From Kaistella chaponensis (GTDB taxonomy: Bacteria; Bacteroidota; Bacteroidia; Flavobacteriales; Weeksellaceae), in NCBI RefSeq assembly GCF_900156725.1, contig NZ_FTOI01000006.1:1-64000 (forward strand): DNA of 64,000 nt. The letters are read 5' to 3'. The notes beneath the pieces are model-generated. The model was given only the letters and a program-made list of their open reading frames with translations, searched no databases and had not been told where the DNA came from. Made by a program: the position numbers and the translations under genes. Shown one piece after another: positions 6,861 to 15,615 of this stretch. How positions within the stretch are numbered: the stretch's first letter is position 1; the number at the start of each line of letters is the position of its first letter.

Positions 6861-7832
6861 TTAGCTTTCTCGTTGCAATAAATAATTTGCAAGTTCGATA
6901 AATGGTTTTTTCTTTGCGTCGGAAACGCTTATTTTATTTAAATATTTCTGGGCGAGTTCATTGTGTTCCTGGATTAGAAGCAATGCTTTTTCATCGACTT
7001 TGGTTCGGCGGAAAATCTTTTCTACGCTATAAACCTTATCCACATTATCGGTTTTTTTGGAGTACCAATATTCGAGTTCTTTTCGCTCTTCATCGGTTGC
7101 ATGTTCTTTAGCTAAAAGATATAGCACGGTTTTTTTATTCTCATAAATATCTCCGGCGTGCTTTTTACCAATTTGCTCCTGATTTCCGAAGACATCTAAA
7201 TAATCATCCATAATCTGAAAAGCGATCCCAACATGTTTTCCGAAATTAAAAATGGCTTTTGCATCTTTGAAATCTGCACCTGCAATCAAGGCGCCAATTT
7301 CGAATGAGGAAGCACTCAAAATCCCAGTTTTATAAGAAATCATTCGAATATAATCATTGAATGTTACCTCTTCTTGGGTTTCAAAATTTATATCATATTG
7401 TTGACCTTCACACAGCAATAATCCGGTGTGAATAAAAACTCTCATACAAGCTTTGTACAAATCAGGTTCTAAATTTTCGAAAAACTTTAGCGCTTTAAAC
7501 ATTAAAGCGTCCCCTGAAAGAATCCCTGTATTGATGCCATGTAAGGTATGAATGGTAGGTTTGTTTCTTCGAAGCGGCGCCTCATCCATAATATCATCAT
7601 GGATCAAGGTGAAATTATGAAAAAACTCAATTGCTAAAGCGGGTTTAAGGGCTTTTTTCAAATTACCATCGAACATTTCGCATGCCATTAAAACCATCAT
7701 TGGGCGAAGTCTTTTTCCACCGTGTGAAATGATATAATTCATCGGACCATAAAGTTCCTCGGGCTTATCTTTGAAGATATATTTGGTAATTGCATTTGCA
7801 ACCGTCTCCTGATATTCGTCTAAAAACTGCAT
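6861..7832 (-). CDS. polyprenyl diphosphate synthase, probably short-chain (FPP/GGPP)
   Basis: All-alpha trans-prenyltransferase (323 residues) condensing isopentenyl diphosphate with allylic diphosphates. GGKRLRP (38-44) binds IPP; the first Asp-rich motif is DDIMD (79-83) and the second DDYLD (209-213). Phe74, five residues before the first motif, is aromatic; in this family an aromatic residue there limits product length to C15-C20, whereas long-chain synthases carry a small residue. The likely product is therefore farnesyl or geranylgeranyl diphosphate for carotenoid or quinone synthesis. A TATTTTTG box (7857-7850) lies 17 nt before the ATG. Confidence 0.85.
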   Translation of the reverse strand: MQFLDEYQETVANAITKYIFKDKPEELYGPMNYIISHGGKRLRPMMVLMACEMFDGNLKKALKPALAIEFFHNFTLIHDDIMDEAPLRRNKPTIHTLHGINTGILSGDALMFKALKFFENLEPDLYKACMRVFIHTGLLLCEGQQYDINFETQEEVTFNDYIRMISYKTGILSASSFEIGALIAGADFKDAKAIFNFGKHVGIAFQIMDDYLDVFGNQEQIGKKHAGDIYENKKTVLYLLAKEHATDEERKELEYWYSKKTDNVDKVYSVEKIFRRTKVDEKALLLIQEHNELAQKYLNKISVSDAKKKPFIELANYLLQRES

Positions 7833-7894
7833 AAAATTTCTTGTTTGTGCAAAAATACGATTTATAATAATTATTTAAGTAGTAAAACGGTCAT

Positions 7895-7923
7895 AAAAAA
7901 AGCCATTTCAAAAGGAAATGGCT
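7895..7923 (-). terminator. intrinsic terminator after pit
   Basis: AGCCATTTC (7901-7909) and GAAATGGCT (7915-7923) form a 9-bp stem with a 5-nt loop. The A-run at 7895-7900 gives a U-run on the minus transcript. Confidence 0.85.
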
Positions 7924-7944
7924 TCATATTAAGGATTGAATTTT

Positions 7945-9087
7945 TTATTTCACAAACGTAAAAATCAAATAGGTAATTCCGGCAACCATTGCAGAAATCG
8001 GTATGGTTAAAATCCATGCCCACAATAAACTTACGGTGATTCCCCATCGAACAGCAGAAACTCTTTTGGTTAAACCAACCCCGATAATTGCACCCGTGAT
8101 GGTATGCGTGGTCGAAACTGGAATACCGAAATGTTCTGTAATGAACAAGGTTATTGCTCCTGCACTTTCCGCAGCAACACCTTCCAACGGCGTCACTTTC
8201 GTAATTCTGGTTCCCATGGTTTTCACAATTTTCCAACCACCGCTCATTGTACCAAGCGCGATCATTAAGAATGAGGTAAAAGGAACCCAATAATAATGTT
8301 CTACAAAATAATTAAATTGTTGTGTACCATCTAAAGCTAGATATACAGGATCGTGCAAAGTCTGAACATGATGGAAAATGATGGCAGCACCAATAATCCC
8401 CATTACTTTTTGAGCATCGTTTGTACCGTGTCCCAAACTGAACAATGCAGAAGAAACGAGCTGCAATTTCTTGAAAATATGATCCGCTTTCCGAGGACTT
8501 GTTCTTTTGGAAATATTTACAATAATAAGTGTAATAATTATTGAAATGATCGAGCCAATAACTGGTGCCAAGAAAATAAACAAGAAAATGGGAATCACTT
8601 TCTCATATTTCACCACATTTTGGGTAAAGAGTTGCTTGAATGCGAGTATGAGTTTGTCGAATATTGATAAATCCGGCTGTGCTAAAGCAATAACGTGGTA
8701 GTCTGAAACCAAAGCAAACATGAGTGCAGCTCCTAAAAAACCACCAATCAAAGTGTGCGATGATGACGAGGGAATACCGAACCACCATGTTAATAAATTC
8801 CAGGCGATTGCAGCTACTAAACCAGAAAATATAACCTCGAGGTTAATAAAATTCTCATTGACAGATTTTGCAATGGTGTTACCAATTTTAAATTCACCGA
8901 TCACATAAGCGGCGAGAAAAAATGCGGCAAAATTCCAAAATGCAGCCCAAAGAACTGCTTGGAAAGGTGTTAAAACTTTGGTAGAAACAATGGTCGCAAT
9001 TGAATTTGCAGCATCGTGAAAACCATTGATATAGTCGAAAACTAAAGCTAAAACAATGATTATAATAAGTAAAATAGGTAAATCCAT
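7945..9087 (-). CDS. pit: inorganic phosphate transporter, PiT family
   Basis: Inner-membrane low-affinity phosphate symporter of 380 residues and about ten hydrophobic segments. The duplicated PiT signature is clear: GFHDAANSIAT (22-32) in the first half and GHGTNDAQKVMG (near 220) in the second, with further Ser/Thr-rich re-entrant segments (GIPSSSSHTLIGG and GIPVSTTHTITG). It lies 29 bp downstream of the DUF47 gene on the same strand, the classic pit operon order, and ends in a good terminator. Confidence 0.93.
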   Translation of the reverse strand: MDLPILLIIIIVLALVFDYINGFHDAANSIATIVSTKVLTPFQAVLWAAFWNFAAFFLAAYVIGEFKIGNTIAKSVNENFINLEVIFSGLVAAIAWNLLTWWFGIPSSSSHTLIGGFLGAALMFALVSDYHVIALAQPDLSIFDKLILAFKQLFTQNVVKYEKVIPIFLFIFLAPVIGSIISIIITLIIVNISKRTSPRKADHIFKKLQLVSSALFSLGHGTNDAQKVMGIIGAAIIFHHVQTLHDPVYLALDGTQQFNYFVEHYYWVPFTSFLMIALGTMSGGWKIVKTMGTRITKVTPLEGVAAESAGAITLFITEHFGIPVSTTHTITGAIIGVGLTKRVSAVRWGITVSLLWAWILTIPISAMVAGITYLIFTFVK

Positions 9088-9116
9088 TTTTTTTCTAATA
9101 CAAATTAGGGAATAGA

Positions 9117-9755
9117 TTAAGCGTATTTGATCAAAATGCTGTCGATGGTATTTGCAACATCTTCGGCTTTGTCAGTCACGTTCTCCAAATACTCCAAAAC
9201 AGATTTTACTTTCATAATCTTAATGGCATCATCAGTTTCAAACAATTTTACGATTGCCTGACTCAACACATCATCTGCCAAATTTTCGAAGGAATTTATT
9301 TTAATACAAGATTCTTTTACCGCCTTAGGATCTTTGAAATCATTAAGGTTAGTAACAGCAATCTGAATTTCAACACAAGACTTATGAATTAGGAGGGAAA
9401 ACTCTGTATATGCAGGATCTAGAGGTGCTTTGTACAGGTAAATATATTTTGCAGAAGCATACATGAAATCTGCAATATCATCCAAGCGGCTCGCTAAATG
9501 ACTGATGTCTTCACGGTCGAATGGCGTTATGAAATTTTCACCCAACTGCACAAATATTTCATGCGTCAAATCATCCAATCGGTGTTCGTAATCGCTCATG
9601 TGCTGTAACATGGTGTCGTCATTGATATCAAAATCAAGTAAACTCTCGTGAAATTCTTTTGACATGGCCACAAGTTCTTCTGCAACTTTTTCAAACAGTA
9701 CAAAAAACACTTTGTCTTTCGGCTGGAACATTTTAAAAATATTTCCGATTCCCAT
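9117..9755 (-). CDS. DUF47 (PhoU-like) phosphate transport regulator
   Basis: A 212-residue all-helical protein of the DUF47/PhoU-like family, the usual cytoplasmic partner of PiT transporters and thought to modulate phosphate uptake. Repeated acidic/amphipathic helices such as SDYEHRLDDLTHEIF and SRLDDIADFMY fit the PhoU three-helix bundle and its metal-binding E/D-x-x-x-D motifs. It is first gene of the pair with pit. No PhoB box was recognised upstream. Confidence 0.88.
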   Translation of the reverse strand: MGIGNIFKMFQPKDKVFFVLFEKVAEELVAMSKEFHESLLDFDINDDTMLQHMSDYEHRLDDLTHEIFVQLGENFITPFDREDISHLASRLDDIADFMYASAKYIYLYKAPLDPAYTEFSLLIHKSCVEIQIAVTNLNDFKDPKAVKESCIKINSFENLADDVLSQAIVKLFETDDAIKIMKVKSVLEYLENVTDKAEDVANTIDSILIKYA

Positions 9756-9858
9756 TGTTGTTCATTTATTAATTAGTGGTGCAAATTTCCGAAAAACTCT
9801 ACGAAGTTTGGTGATTTTATATTAAGTTTTATTAACATTGTGAAATTACTTCTCCACC

Positions 9859-9895
9859 AAAAAAAAATCAGTCCCATTACGAATAATGGGACTGA
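9859..9895 (-). terminator. intrinsic terminator after the DeaD-like gene
   Basis: TCAGTCCCATTA (9868-9879) and TAATGGGACTGA (9884-9895) make a perfect 12-bp stem with a CGAA tetraloop. The A-run 9859-9867 gives a U-run on the minus strand. Confidence 0.95.
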
Positions 9896-9919
9896 ATATA
9901 AGTTAATAAGATCGAAAAA

Positions 9920-11704
9920 TTATTTAGATTCTTCAGCTCTCATGTCTTTTCCTTTAAATTTCTGAGTTTGCAATCCTCTTAGAACTTCATCTTTGAAAGA
10001 TTTTTCAACTTCAAAGAAAGAGAATTTCTCTAAAATTTCGATTTCACCAATATCTGGTCTTTTTCTAGATTTTTCTGTTGATTTGTTGATGATTTCAAGC
10101 ATATCAATTTTCTTCAGATTGTCTCTTTTTCCTAAGTTAAAGAAAAATCGAACCATATCGCCATTGTTTTTTCTTGGCTTTCTTTCTCTGAATTCTCTGT
10201 TTCCACCATCACGGCTTCCACCATCTCGACTTCCACCATCTCTGAAACCTCCTTCTCGAGAATTTCTAGATCCGCCGTCTCTTCTGTCACCACCGCGATC
10301 ACGGTCTCTACCGCCACGAGAATCTCTGTCACCTCTTCCTCTATCGCGACCTCCTCTATCACCTCGACCGTCATCAGCATTCAGTTTTTGATCTGCTAAA
10401 TCATTTTTATCTAAATAATACAGAGCCATATCACGCAATTGCAACTGCAACATTTGGTGAACCAATTCTTCTTTGGTAAAGCCAGATAAATCAGGTATTA
10501 ACGACGCATCAAATTCAAACAAATTTTCATGCTCTGTCAATAATTTATCAAAAACACCACCAACTTGAGCCGTTATGATCTCTTTTCCGGTTGGTATTTT
10601 TTTCTCTACAATATCAATTTTTGTTACAGACTTGATCTGTTTCAATTTTCTTGATTCTTCAGGTTTAATCAAAGAGATTGATATACCATCTTTTCCTGCA
10701 CGACCCGTTCTTCCACTTCGGTGAACGAATACTTCAGGATCATCTGGTAAAGAGTAATGTACAACGTGTGTTAAAGAATCCACATCTAAACCTCTCGCTG
10801 CAACGTCGGTCGCAACTAAGATATCGATGTTTTTAAGTCTGAATTTCTTCATTACAGTATCACGTTGTGCTTGTGATAAATCACCGTGAAGTGCATCTGC
10901 TGCATAACCATTTTGCATGAGGAAATCTGCAACTTCTTGCGTTTCCATACGTGTTCTACAGAAAAGAATAGAGTATTGATTTGGATTGGCATCGATCAAT
11001 CTTTTCAAAGCTTCTTTTTTGAAACGGTAACCCACGACGTAAAATTCGTGTTTAATATTTTTCTTCACTTCATTGATCGATCCAACAGAAATTCTATGTG
11101 GACTGGTCAAATAACTTTTAGAAATACGTTCCACCTCTTTATTCATCGTCGCAGAGAATAAATAATTGTGTTTCGTATCTGGAGTTTCGCGAAGAATTGT
11201 TTCCAAATCATCTTTGAAACCCATTGATAACATTTCATCAGCTTCGTCTAAAACGAGCCACTGAATTTCAGAAAAATCAAGTGCTTTTCTGTTAATAAGG
11301 TCGATCACACGTCCCGGAGTTCCCACAATAATTTGGGGTTTGTCTCGTAGAGAGCGGATTTGGTCGGTAATACTGCTTCCACCATAAACTGCTGTAGTCT
11401 TGATGTTGGGCATGTATTTCGAGTAATTTTTAATGTCTTTGGTAATCTGCAAACAAAGTTCTCTGGTTGGACAAAGCACCAAAAATTGGATTTTGCGACT
11501 CCCGTCGTCAATCATATCCAAAATCGGTAGCGAAAAAGCCGCTGTTTTGCCTGTTCCTGTCTGCGCAAGTGCGATGAGATCGCGTATATCTGTAGAGATA
11601 AAAGGAATAGTTTGTTTTTGGATTTCTGTGGGGCTTTCAAAGCCCAGTTCGCCAATTGCCTGCAAGATTGCCGGACTTAGATTGGTCTCCGTAAATAAAT
11701 TCAT
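9920..11704 (-). CDS. deaD: DEAD-box RNA helicase, DeaD/CsdA-like, with RGG-type tail
   Basis: A 594-residue cold-shock/ribosome-assembly type RNA helicase. Core motifs: FESPTEIQ (22-29), AQTGTGKT (47-54), PTREL, DEAD (near 155), SAT, ARGLDVD and HRSGRTGRAG. After the core comes a run of about 60 residues rich in Arg, Gly and Asp (about 448-508) with repeated RDGGS/GGRDR units, then a DbpA-type RNA-binding fold (about 515-585, DMVRFFFNLGKRDNL onward). That three-part layout separates it from the shorter RhlE-like protein at 2402. A TATCTTTG box lies at 11738-11731. Confidence 0.92.
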   Translation of the reverse strand: MNLFTETNLSPAILQAIGELGFESPTEIQKQTIPFISTDIRDLIALAQTGTGKTAAFSLPILDMIDDGSRKIQFLVLCPTRELCLQITKDIKNYSKYMPNIKTTAVYGGSSITDQIRSLRDKPQIIVGTPGRVIDLINRKALDFSEIQWLVLDEADEMLSMGFKDDLETILRETPDTKHNYLFSATMNKEVERISKSYLTSPHRISVGSINEVKKNIKHEFYVVGYRFKKEALKRLIDANPNQYSILFCRTRMETQEVADFLMQNGYAADALHGDLSQAQRDTVMKKFRLKNIDILVATDVAARGLDVDSLTHVVHYSLPDDPEVFVHRSGRTGRAGKDGISISLIKPEESRKLKQIKSVTKIDIVEKKIPTGKEIITAQVGGVFDKLLTEHENLFEFDASLIPDLSGFTKEELVHQMLQLQLRDMALYYLDKNDLADQKLNADDGRGDRGGRDRGRGDRDSRGGRDRDRGGDRRDGGSRNSREGGFRDGGSRDGGSRDGGNREFRERKPRKNNGDMVRFFFNLGKRDNLKKIDMLEIINKSTEKSRKRPDIGEIEILEKFSFFEVEKSFKDEVLRGLQTQKFKGKDMRAEESK

Positions 11705-11730
11705 GTAAAAGATCGTCTATAAATTGGGTG

Positions 11731-11738
11731 CAAAGATA
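11731..11738 (-). promoter_or_regulatory. -7 element of the DeaD-like gene
   Basis: TATCTTTG on the minus strand, 26 nt before the ATG. No convincing TTG -33 partner was found. Confidence 0.45.
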
Positions 11739-11834
11739 CGTTTTTTATTTTTGATAATAAAACAGGTGTTTTATTAAATTTCTGTTAAAGACCAAACGGA
11801 TTCTCATGATCACCTTATCAAAATTAAATTTCTC

Positions 11835-11842
11835 TAAATTTG
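11835..11842 (+). promoter_or_regulatory. -7 element of the DUF2461 gene
   Basis: TAAATTTG, 18 nt before the ATG at 11861; no clear -33 element. Confidence 0.4.
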
Positions 11843-11860
11843 GAATCTAAAAATTGATCA

Positions 11861-12526
11861 ATGGAACAATCTATAAAAACTTCAACTTTAAAATTTCTGA
11901 AAACGCTAGAAAACAACAACAACCGCGAATGGTTCAACGAAAACAAGCATCTCTACATCGAAGCGCAGGAAAATATGCTCGTCTTTATCGAAAAACTCAT
12001 CGAGGAAATTTCAAAATTTGATGAAGAGATTTTAAAAATCGATCCGAAGAAAGCACTTTTTAGAATTTATAGAGACATTCGTTTTTCAAAATTAAAAATT
12101 CCGTACAAAACACATTTCGGTGCAAGTTTGGGCATGGGAAAAGGCAACAAAATTTCAGGCTACTATTTACATATCGAACCCGGAAAATCTTTTTTAGCAG
12201 GTGGCGTTTATCAGCCAGAACCTTCTGTTTTAAAGGAAATCAGAAAAGAAATCTCCATGAACAGTTCTGAATTTAAAAAAATTCTGGAGCAAAATGATTT
12301 CCGAAATAATTTCCGTGGATTGAGTGTTGAAAGCAAATTAAAAAGAGTTCCAAATGATTTTGAAAAAGACGATCCGATGGCAGAAATTCTTAAACTGAAA
12401 AATTTTATCGTCACGCATCCAATTTCAGATGAGCAACTTTTCGATAAAAATGCAGCGCAACATTTCGCAAAAATCTTTGAGAGCATTCAACCTTTGAATC
12501 AGTTTTTAGAAGCTCCTTTCCTTTAA
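11861..12526 (+). CDS. DUF2461 family protein
   Basis: A 221-residue member of the widespread DUF2461 (TIGR02453) family of unknown function. The hallmark N-terminal block is present: FLKTLENNNNREWFNENK (about 10-27), then FRIYRDIRFSKLKIPYKTHFGA (about 67-88) and the glycine-rich GYYLHIEPGKSFLAGGVY (about 101-118). The protein is soluble. It ends convergently with the thioredoxin-like gene, overlapping it by 4 bp, which leaves no room for a terminator. Confidence 0.88.
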   Translation: MEQSIKTSTLKFLKTLENNNNREWFNENKHLYIEAQENMLVFIEKLIEEISKFDEEILKIDPKKALFRIYRDIRFSKLKIPYKTHFGASLGMGKGNKISGYYLHIEPGKSFLAGGVYQPEPSVLKEIRKEISMNSSEFKKILEQNDFRNNFRGLSVESKLKRVPNDFEKDDPMAEILKLKNFIVTHPISDEQLFDKNAAQHFAKIFESIQPLNQFLEAPFL

Positions 12527-13047
12527 AATTTTTTCATCTTCAGCTCATCAATAGTTTTTTGAATGGTGGGATCGTTCGGCGAAACAGCGTAATATTTCGC
12601 TATTTTTCCACTTTGGTCTACAATCAAAAATCTTGGAACCCAATTCAAATCGACGTAATTGTTGAAATTATTCTTCCAGCCTTCATCAAACCAATAATTT
12701 TCCTGATCTGTTAGCTTATGTTTCTCTAGACCTCTCGTCCACTGTTCATGGGATCGATCCAAAGAGAAATACACGAAATCGAGTTCCGGATTTTGCTCCT
12801 TTAAAATTTTGGTGGAAGGAAGTGCTTTGATACAATCCGCGCACCAACTTGCCCAAAAATCGATGATCAAAACCCGGCCTTTATGTTTTTCTATAATTTC
12901 GGAAACCGCTATTTTCTTTCCTTGAAAAGAAGAAATTTTCTGCGCAACAGCTTCTTTCGAAAATTCGGTTTTGCTGATTGCGGGAATTTTCTGAGCGAAA
13001 ACTCCGATAGGTAATAATGCGATTGCTACTCTTAAAAAACTTTTCAT
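12523..13047 (-). CDS. TlpA-like thioredoxin-fold protein, exported
   Basis: A 174-residue redoxin with an N-terminal signal peptide (1-18, ending FAQ) and a thioredoxin domain. The redox pair is Cys69-Ala-Asp-Cys72 in FWASWCADCIKALP, a non-canonical dipeptide compared with CGPC. It is expected to act in the periplasm in thiol exchange, like TlpA/ResA. It follows the alpha-amylase lipoprotein gene by 11 bp and may be co-transcribed with it. Confidence 0.85.
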   Translation of the reverse strand: MKSFLRVAIALLPIGVFAQKIPAISKTEFSKEAVAQKISSFQGKKIAVSEIIEKHKGRVLIIDFWASWCADCIKALPSTKILKEQNPELDFVYFSLDRSHEQWTRGLEKHKLTDQENYWFDEGWKNNFNNYVDLNWVPRFLIVDQSGKIAKYYAVSPNDPTIQKTIDELKMKKF

Positions 13048-13058
13048 TCCGGATATTT

Positions 13059-14684
13059 TTAGATCTGTTCTAGCAAAACGATAGATAATCCCGAGTCGAT
13101 GGAAACCTTTCCATTTTCTACTGTTACTTTCTTGCCAGAATATCCATCACGCAATTCCGTGCCATTTTCAAAAATTTCCTGAACGGAAACTTCTTTTAAA
13201 CCTGGTTTTAAATCTAATCCAATTACAACTTTATCGTTGTTTAAAGTTCGTGTAAACCAATAAGGAGAAGAAGAAATCATCTGATGAACTCCGGCTCCAA
13301 CTGCGGGATGATTGGCTCTGAATTTTCCTAATTTTTGATAGTGAACTAACAATTTTTGGGTTTCAAGATTTGAAGAAATATCGCTCCAATTCATATTCGA
13401 ACGCAAATTGGCATCACCTTCTGCTCCTTGAATTGTAAGTGATCGTGCAGATTCATCACCATAATAAACTTGAGAAATTCCAGGAGATAATAATAATTTT
13501 GTTCCTGCTTCGAAAGTTCTTTTTCGGTCTTTATCGAAAGGAGAACCATCATCATGCGAAGTCAGATAATTCATCACCGTTTTTCCGTTTAAATCGGATT
13601 GCAAGAGTTTTGAATAATTAGAAAAAAGTTCTTCGTACGATTTATTGGCATCCCCTTTAAAATCAAAATTAATGAGCGACTTAAATCCATTTTGGTAATA
13701 ATTCACTTTTTTATCACCGAAATCATAGATTTGTTTTTGCGAAATTCCATAGCCATAAATTTCTCCTACGGTGAAAAACAAATTTTGATCTAGAACTTTC
13801 GAAGGATTATTTCTTTTATAAATATCAAAAGATTCCTGACAAACTTTTTGAAAATCTTTCCAAACATCTTCATTCGTATGTTTCACGGTATCAATTCGAT
13901 AACCATCAATACCGAATTCTTTCACATAATCAGCGAGCCACTTCATGATGTAATATTTGGGTGCTTTTGGATATCCTGTTCTTACAAAAAATTCATTCAG
14001 AGACTTCATTTCTGCCTCATATTTCCCTTCATTCTTCCATTTTTCTACTAAGATTTGCGGAAGTTCTTCAGGTTCATCTGATTCTGTTAAAATATCGGGA
14101 AGATTAGCAACCAACGTACATGCAGTGGTATTTTCGTAATTATTATACTTGCATTGTGGCGAAGTTCTCACCCACGAATTTGGATAAACCGGATCGATCG
14201 GCGTAACTGGACCGGTGTGATTGATCACGGCATCTAAAACAATTCGGATTCCCTTTTCATGGGCTTTCTCTACCAGTTCTTTCAAGTCGGCTTTGGTGCC
14301 AAAATTTGGATCAAGATTCGTCCAGTCTTTTGCCCAATAACCGTGAAAAGCATAGGTATTTCCTGTTCCTTCATTGGTTGCGCTGTGAATCTGTTCTACC
14401 AATGGTGTCATCCAAATGGCATTGATTCCTAAATCTGAAAAATAATTATCGTCTATTTTTTGGATAATTCCGCGTAAATCTCCACCTTCAAAGCCACGCA
14501 AAGTAGCAGCTTTTTCAGTTCTTCCAAAATTGATATCATTTTTATTGTCGCCATTTTGAAAACGGTCGGTAAGCAGAAAATACATATTTGCACCTTCCCA
14601 ATTAAAGGTCTGCTTTTTTGAATTGTGAAGTGAATTGCAAGAAGTCAGGAACGCAACGCTTAATAAAAAGAGAATTTTTTTCAT
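13059..14684 (-). CDS. alpha-amylase family (GH13) lipoprotein
   Basis: Starch or maltooligosaccharide hydrolase anchored by a lipobox (LTSC, Cys16). GH13 regions are in order: DAVINH (151-156), GYRIDTVKH (261-269; nucleophile Asp265), GEIY (307-310; acid/base Glu308) and SHDD (376-379; transition-state Asp378). The N-terminal segment MYFLLTDRFQNGD is typical of the barrel start. It should act at the cell envelope, feeding glucans inward. A TACCTTTA box sits near 14708-14701. Confidence 0.92.
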   Translation of the reverse strand: MKKILFLLSVAFLTSCNSLHNSKKQTFNWEGANMYFLLTDRFQNGDNKNDINFGRTEKAATLRGFEGGDLRGIIQKIDDNYFSDLGINAIWMTPLVEQIHSATNEGTGNTYAFHGYWAKDWTNLDPNFGTKADLKELVEKAHEKGIRIVLDAVINHTGPVTPIDPVYPNSWVRTSPQCKYNNYENTTACTLVANLPDILTESDEPEELPQILVEKWKNEGKYEAEMKSLNEFFVRTGYPKAPKYYIMKWLADYVKEFGIDGYRIDTVKHTNEDVWKDFQKVCQESFDIYKRNNPSKVLDQNLFFTVGEIYGYGISQKQIYDFGDKKVNYYQNGFKSLINFDFKGDANKSYEELFSNYSKLLQSDLNGKTVMNYLTSHDDGSPFDKDRKRTFEAGTKLLLSPGISQVYYGDESARSLTIQGAEGDANLRSNMNWSDISSNLETQKLLVHYQKLGKFRANHPAVGAGVHQMISSSPYWFTRTLNNDKVVIGLDLKPGLKEVSVQEIFENGTELRDGYSGKKVTVENGKVSIDSGLSIVLLEQI

Positions 14685-14781
14685 AGTAAATTTTGAAGGA
14701 TAAAGGTAGTGTAAATGGAAGTTTTGAGAGAGGAGAATCTTTTCATCGGTAATATTTTAACATTTATTTAACATATTTTTC

Positions 14782-14789
14782 TATCTTTG
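14782..14789 (+). promoter_or_regulatory. -7 element of the FkbM-flippase unit
   Basis: TATCTTTG, 17 nt before the ATG at 14807; no clear TTG -33. Confidence 0.45.
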
Positions 14790-14806
14790 CTTCCCAACAA
14801 GAAAGT

Positions 14807-15613
14807 ATGTCAATATACCACATCATTACCAATCAACTGCAGTTCATTACTCCGCGATTCTACAAAGAGAGGTATTTCAAAAACCTTAAAAATCTTACGA
14901 AAGATAATTATAGCCAAAAAAACATTGAACCTGAGTTAATGTGGATCAAAGATTTCTTGAATGCAGATTCAGTAATGCTTGATATAGGCTCAAATAATGG
15001 CAGTTTTCTTTATCAACTCGAAGGTAAACTTTCGCCGAAAAACCTATACGCTTTTGAACCGAATGAGAAATTATACAATCGGTTACGACGAATTTTTCCC
15101 AAAATAAAATCATTTTGCATTGCACTATCGGATCAAAACGGAACCGCAGCTTTTAAAATTCCCATTATTAAAGGAAAAAATTATGATTCGCGCGGAACTT
15201 TACAAATTGGTTATCGAGAAGAAGACGAAGAGAAACATGTGTTGCATCAGGTGAAAATGCTTACACTTGACGATTGGCAAAAATCTGAAAACCTTACCAA
15301 AATTAACTTTATCAAAATTGATGTAGAAGGAAATGAAATGAAAACGTTGGAAGGTGCAAAACAAGTGATCGCAAAATTTCGTCCTACTTTAATGGTTGAA
15401 ATGGAGCAACGTCATCACTCTGAACCTATTTGGGATTTAATTACACAAATTGAAAGTTGGGAATATGCCGCTTATTTTCTAAACCGAACCACTTTTAACT
15501 TGGAAAGACTCAACGAAAACATTATTTTAGAACAAAATAATAACCGTTTGATTAACAAAACTGCCTATATCAACAATATTATTTTTGTCCCAAATCCTCC
15601 AAAAACTTTCTAA
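14807..15613 (+). CDS. FkbM family methyltransferase
   Basis: SAM-dependent methyltransferase of the FkbM family (268 residues), which O-methylates sugars or related acceptors. Motif I is MLDIGSNNGSF (about 57-67), YAFEPNEKLYNRL (about 81-93) holds the acidic SAM-ribose ligand, and the family-specific FIKIDVEGNEMKTLEGA lies near 168-184. The flippase gene starts 2 bp after its stop, so the two are one operon, pointing to methylation of a surface glycan. Confidence 0.9.
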   Translation: MSIYHIITNQLQFITPRFYKERYFKNLKNLTKDNYSQKNIEPELMWIKDFLNADSVMLDIGSNNGSFLYQLEGKLSPKNLYAFEPNEKLYNRLRRIFPKIKSFCIALSDQNGTAAFKIPIIKGKNYDSRGTLQIGYREEDEEKHVLHQVKMLTLDDWQKSENLTKINFIKIDVEGNEMKTLEGAKQVIAKFRPTLMVEMEQRHHSEPIWDLITQIESWEYAAYFLNRTTFNLERLNENIILEQNNNRLINKTAYINNIIFVPNPPKTF

Positions 15614-15615
15614 AA

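Noticed and set aside
7871..8290. 139-codon minus frame overlapping pit
   Set aside because: The same strand in another frame as pit; Cys/His-rich composition is a codon shadow of hydrophobic segments, and it runs through the terminator.
9993..10391. 132-codon + strand frame opposite the DeaD-like tail
   Set aside because: It is the antisense reading of the Arg/Gly/Asp-rich repeat codons; low complexity, and no promoter.
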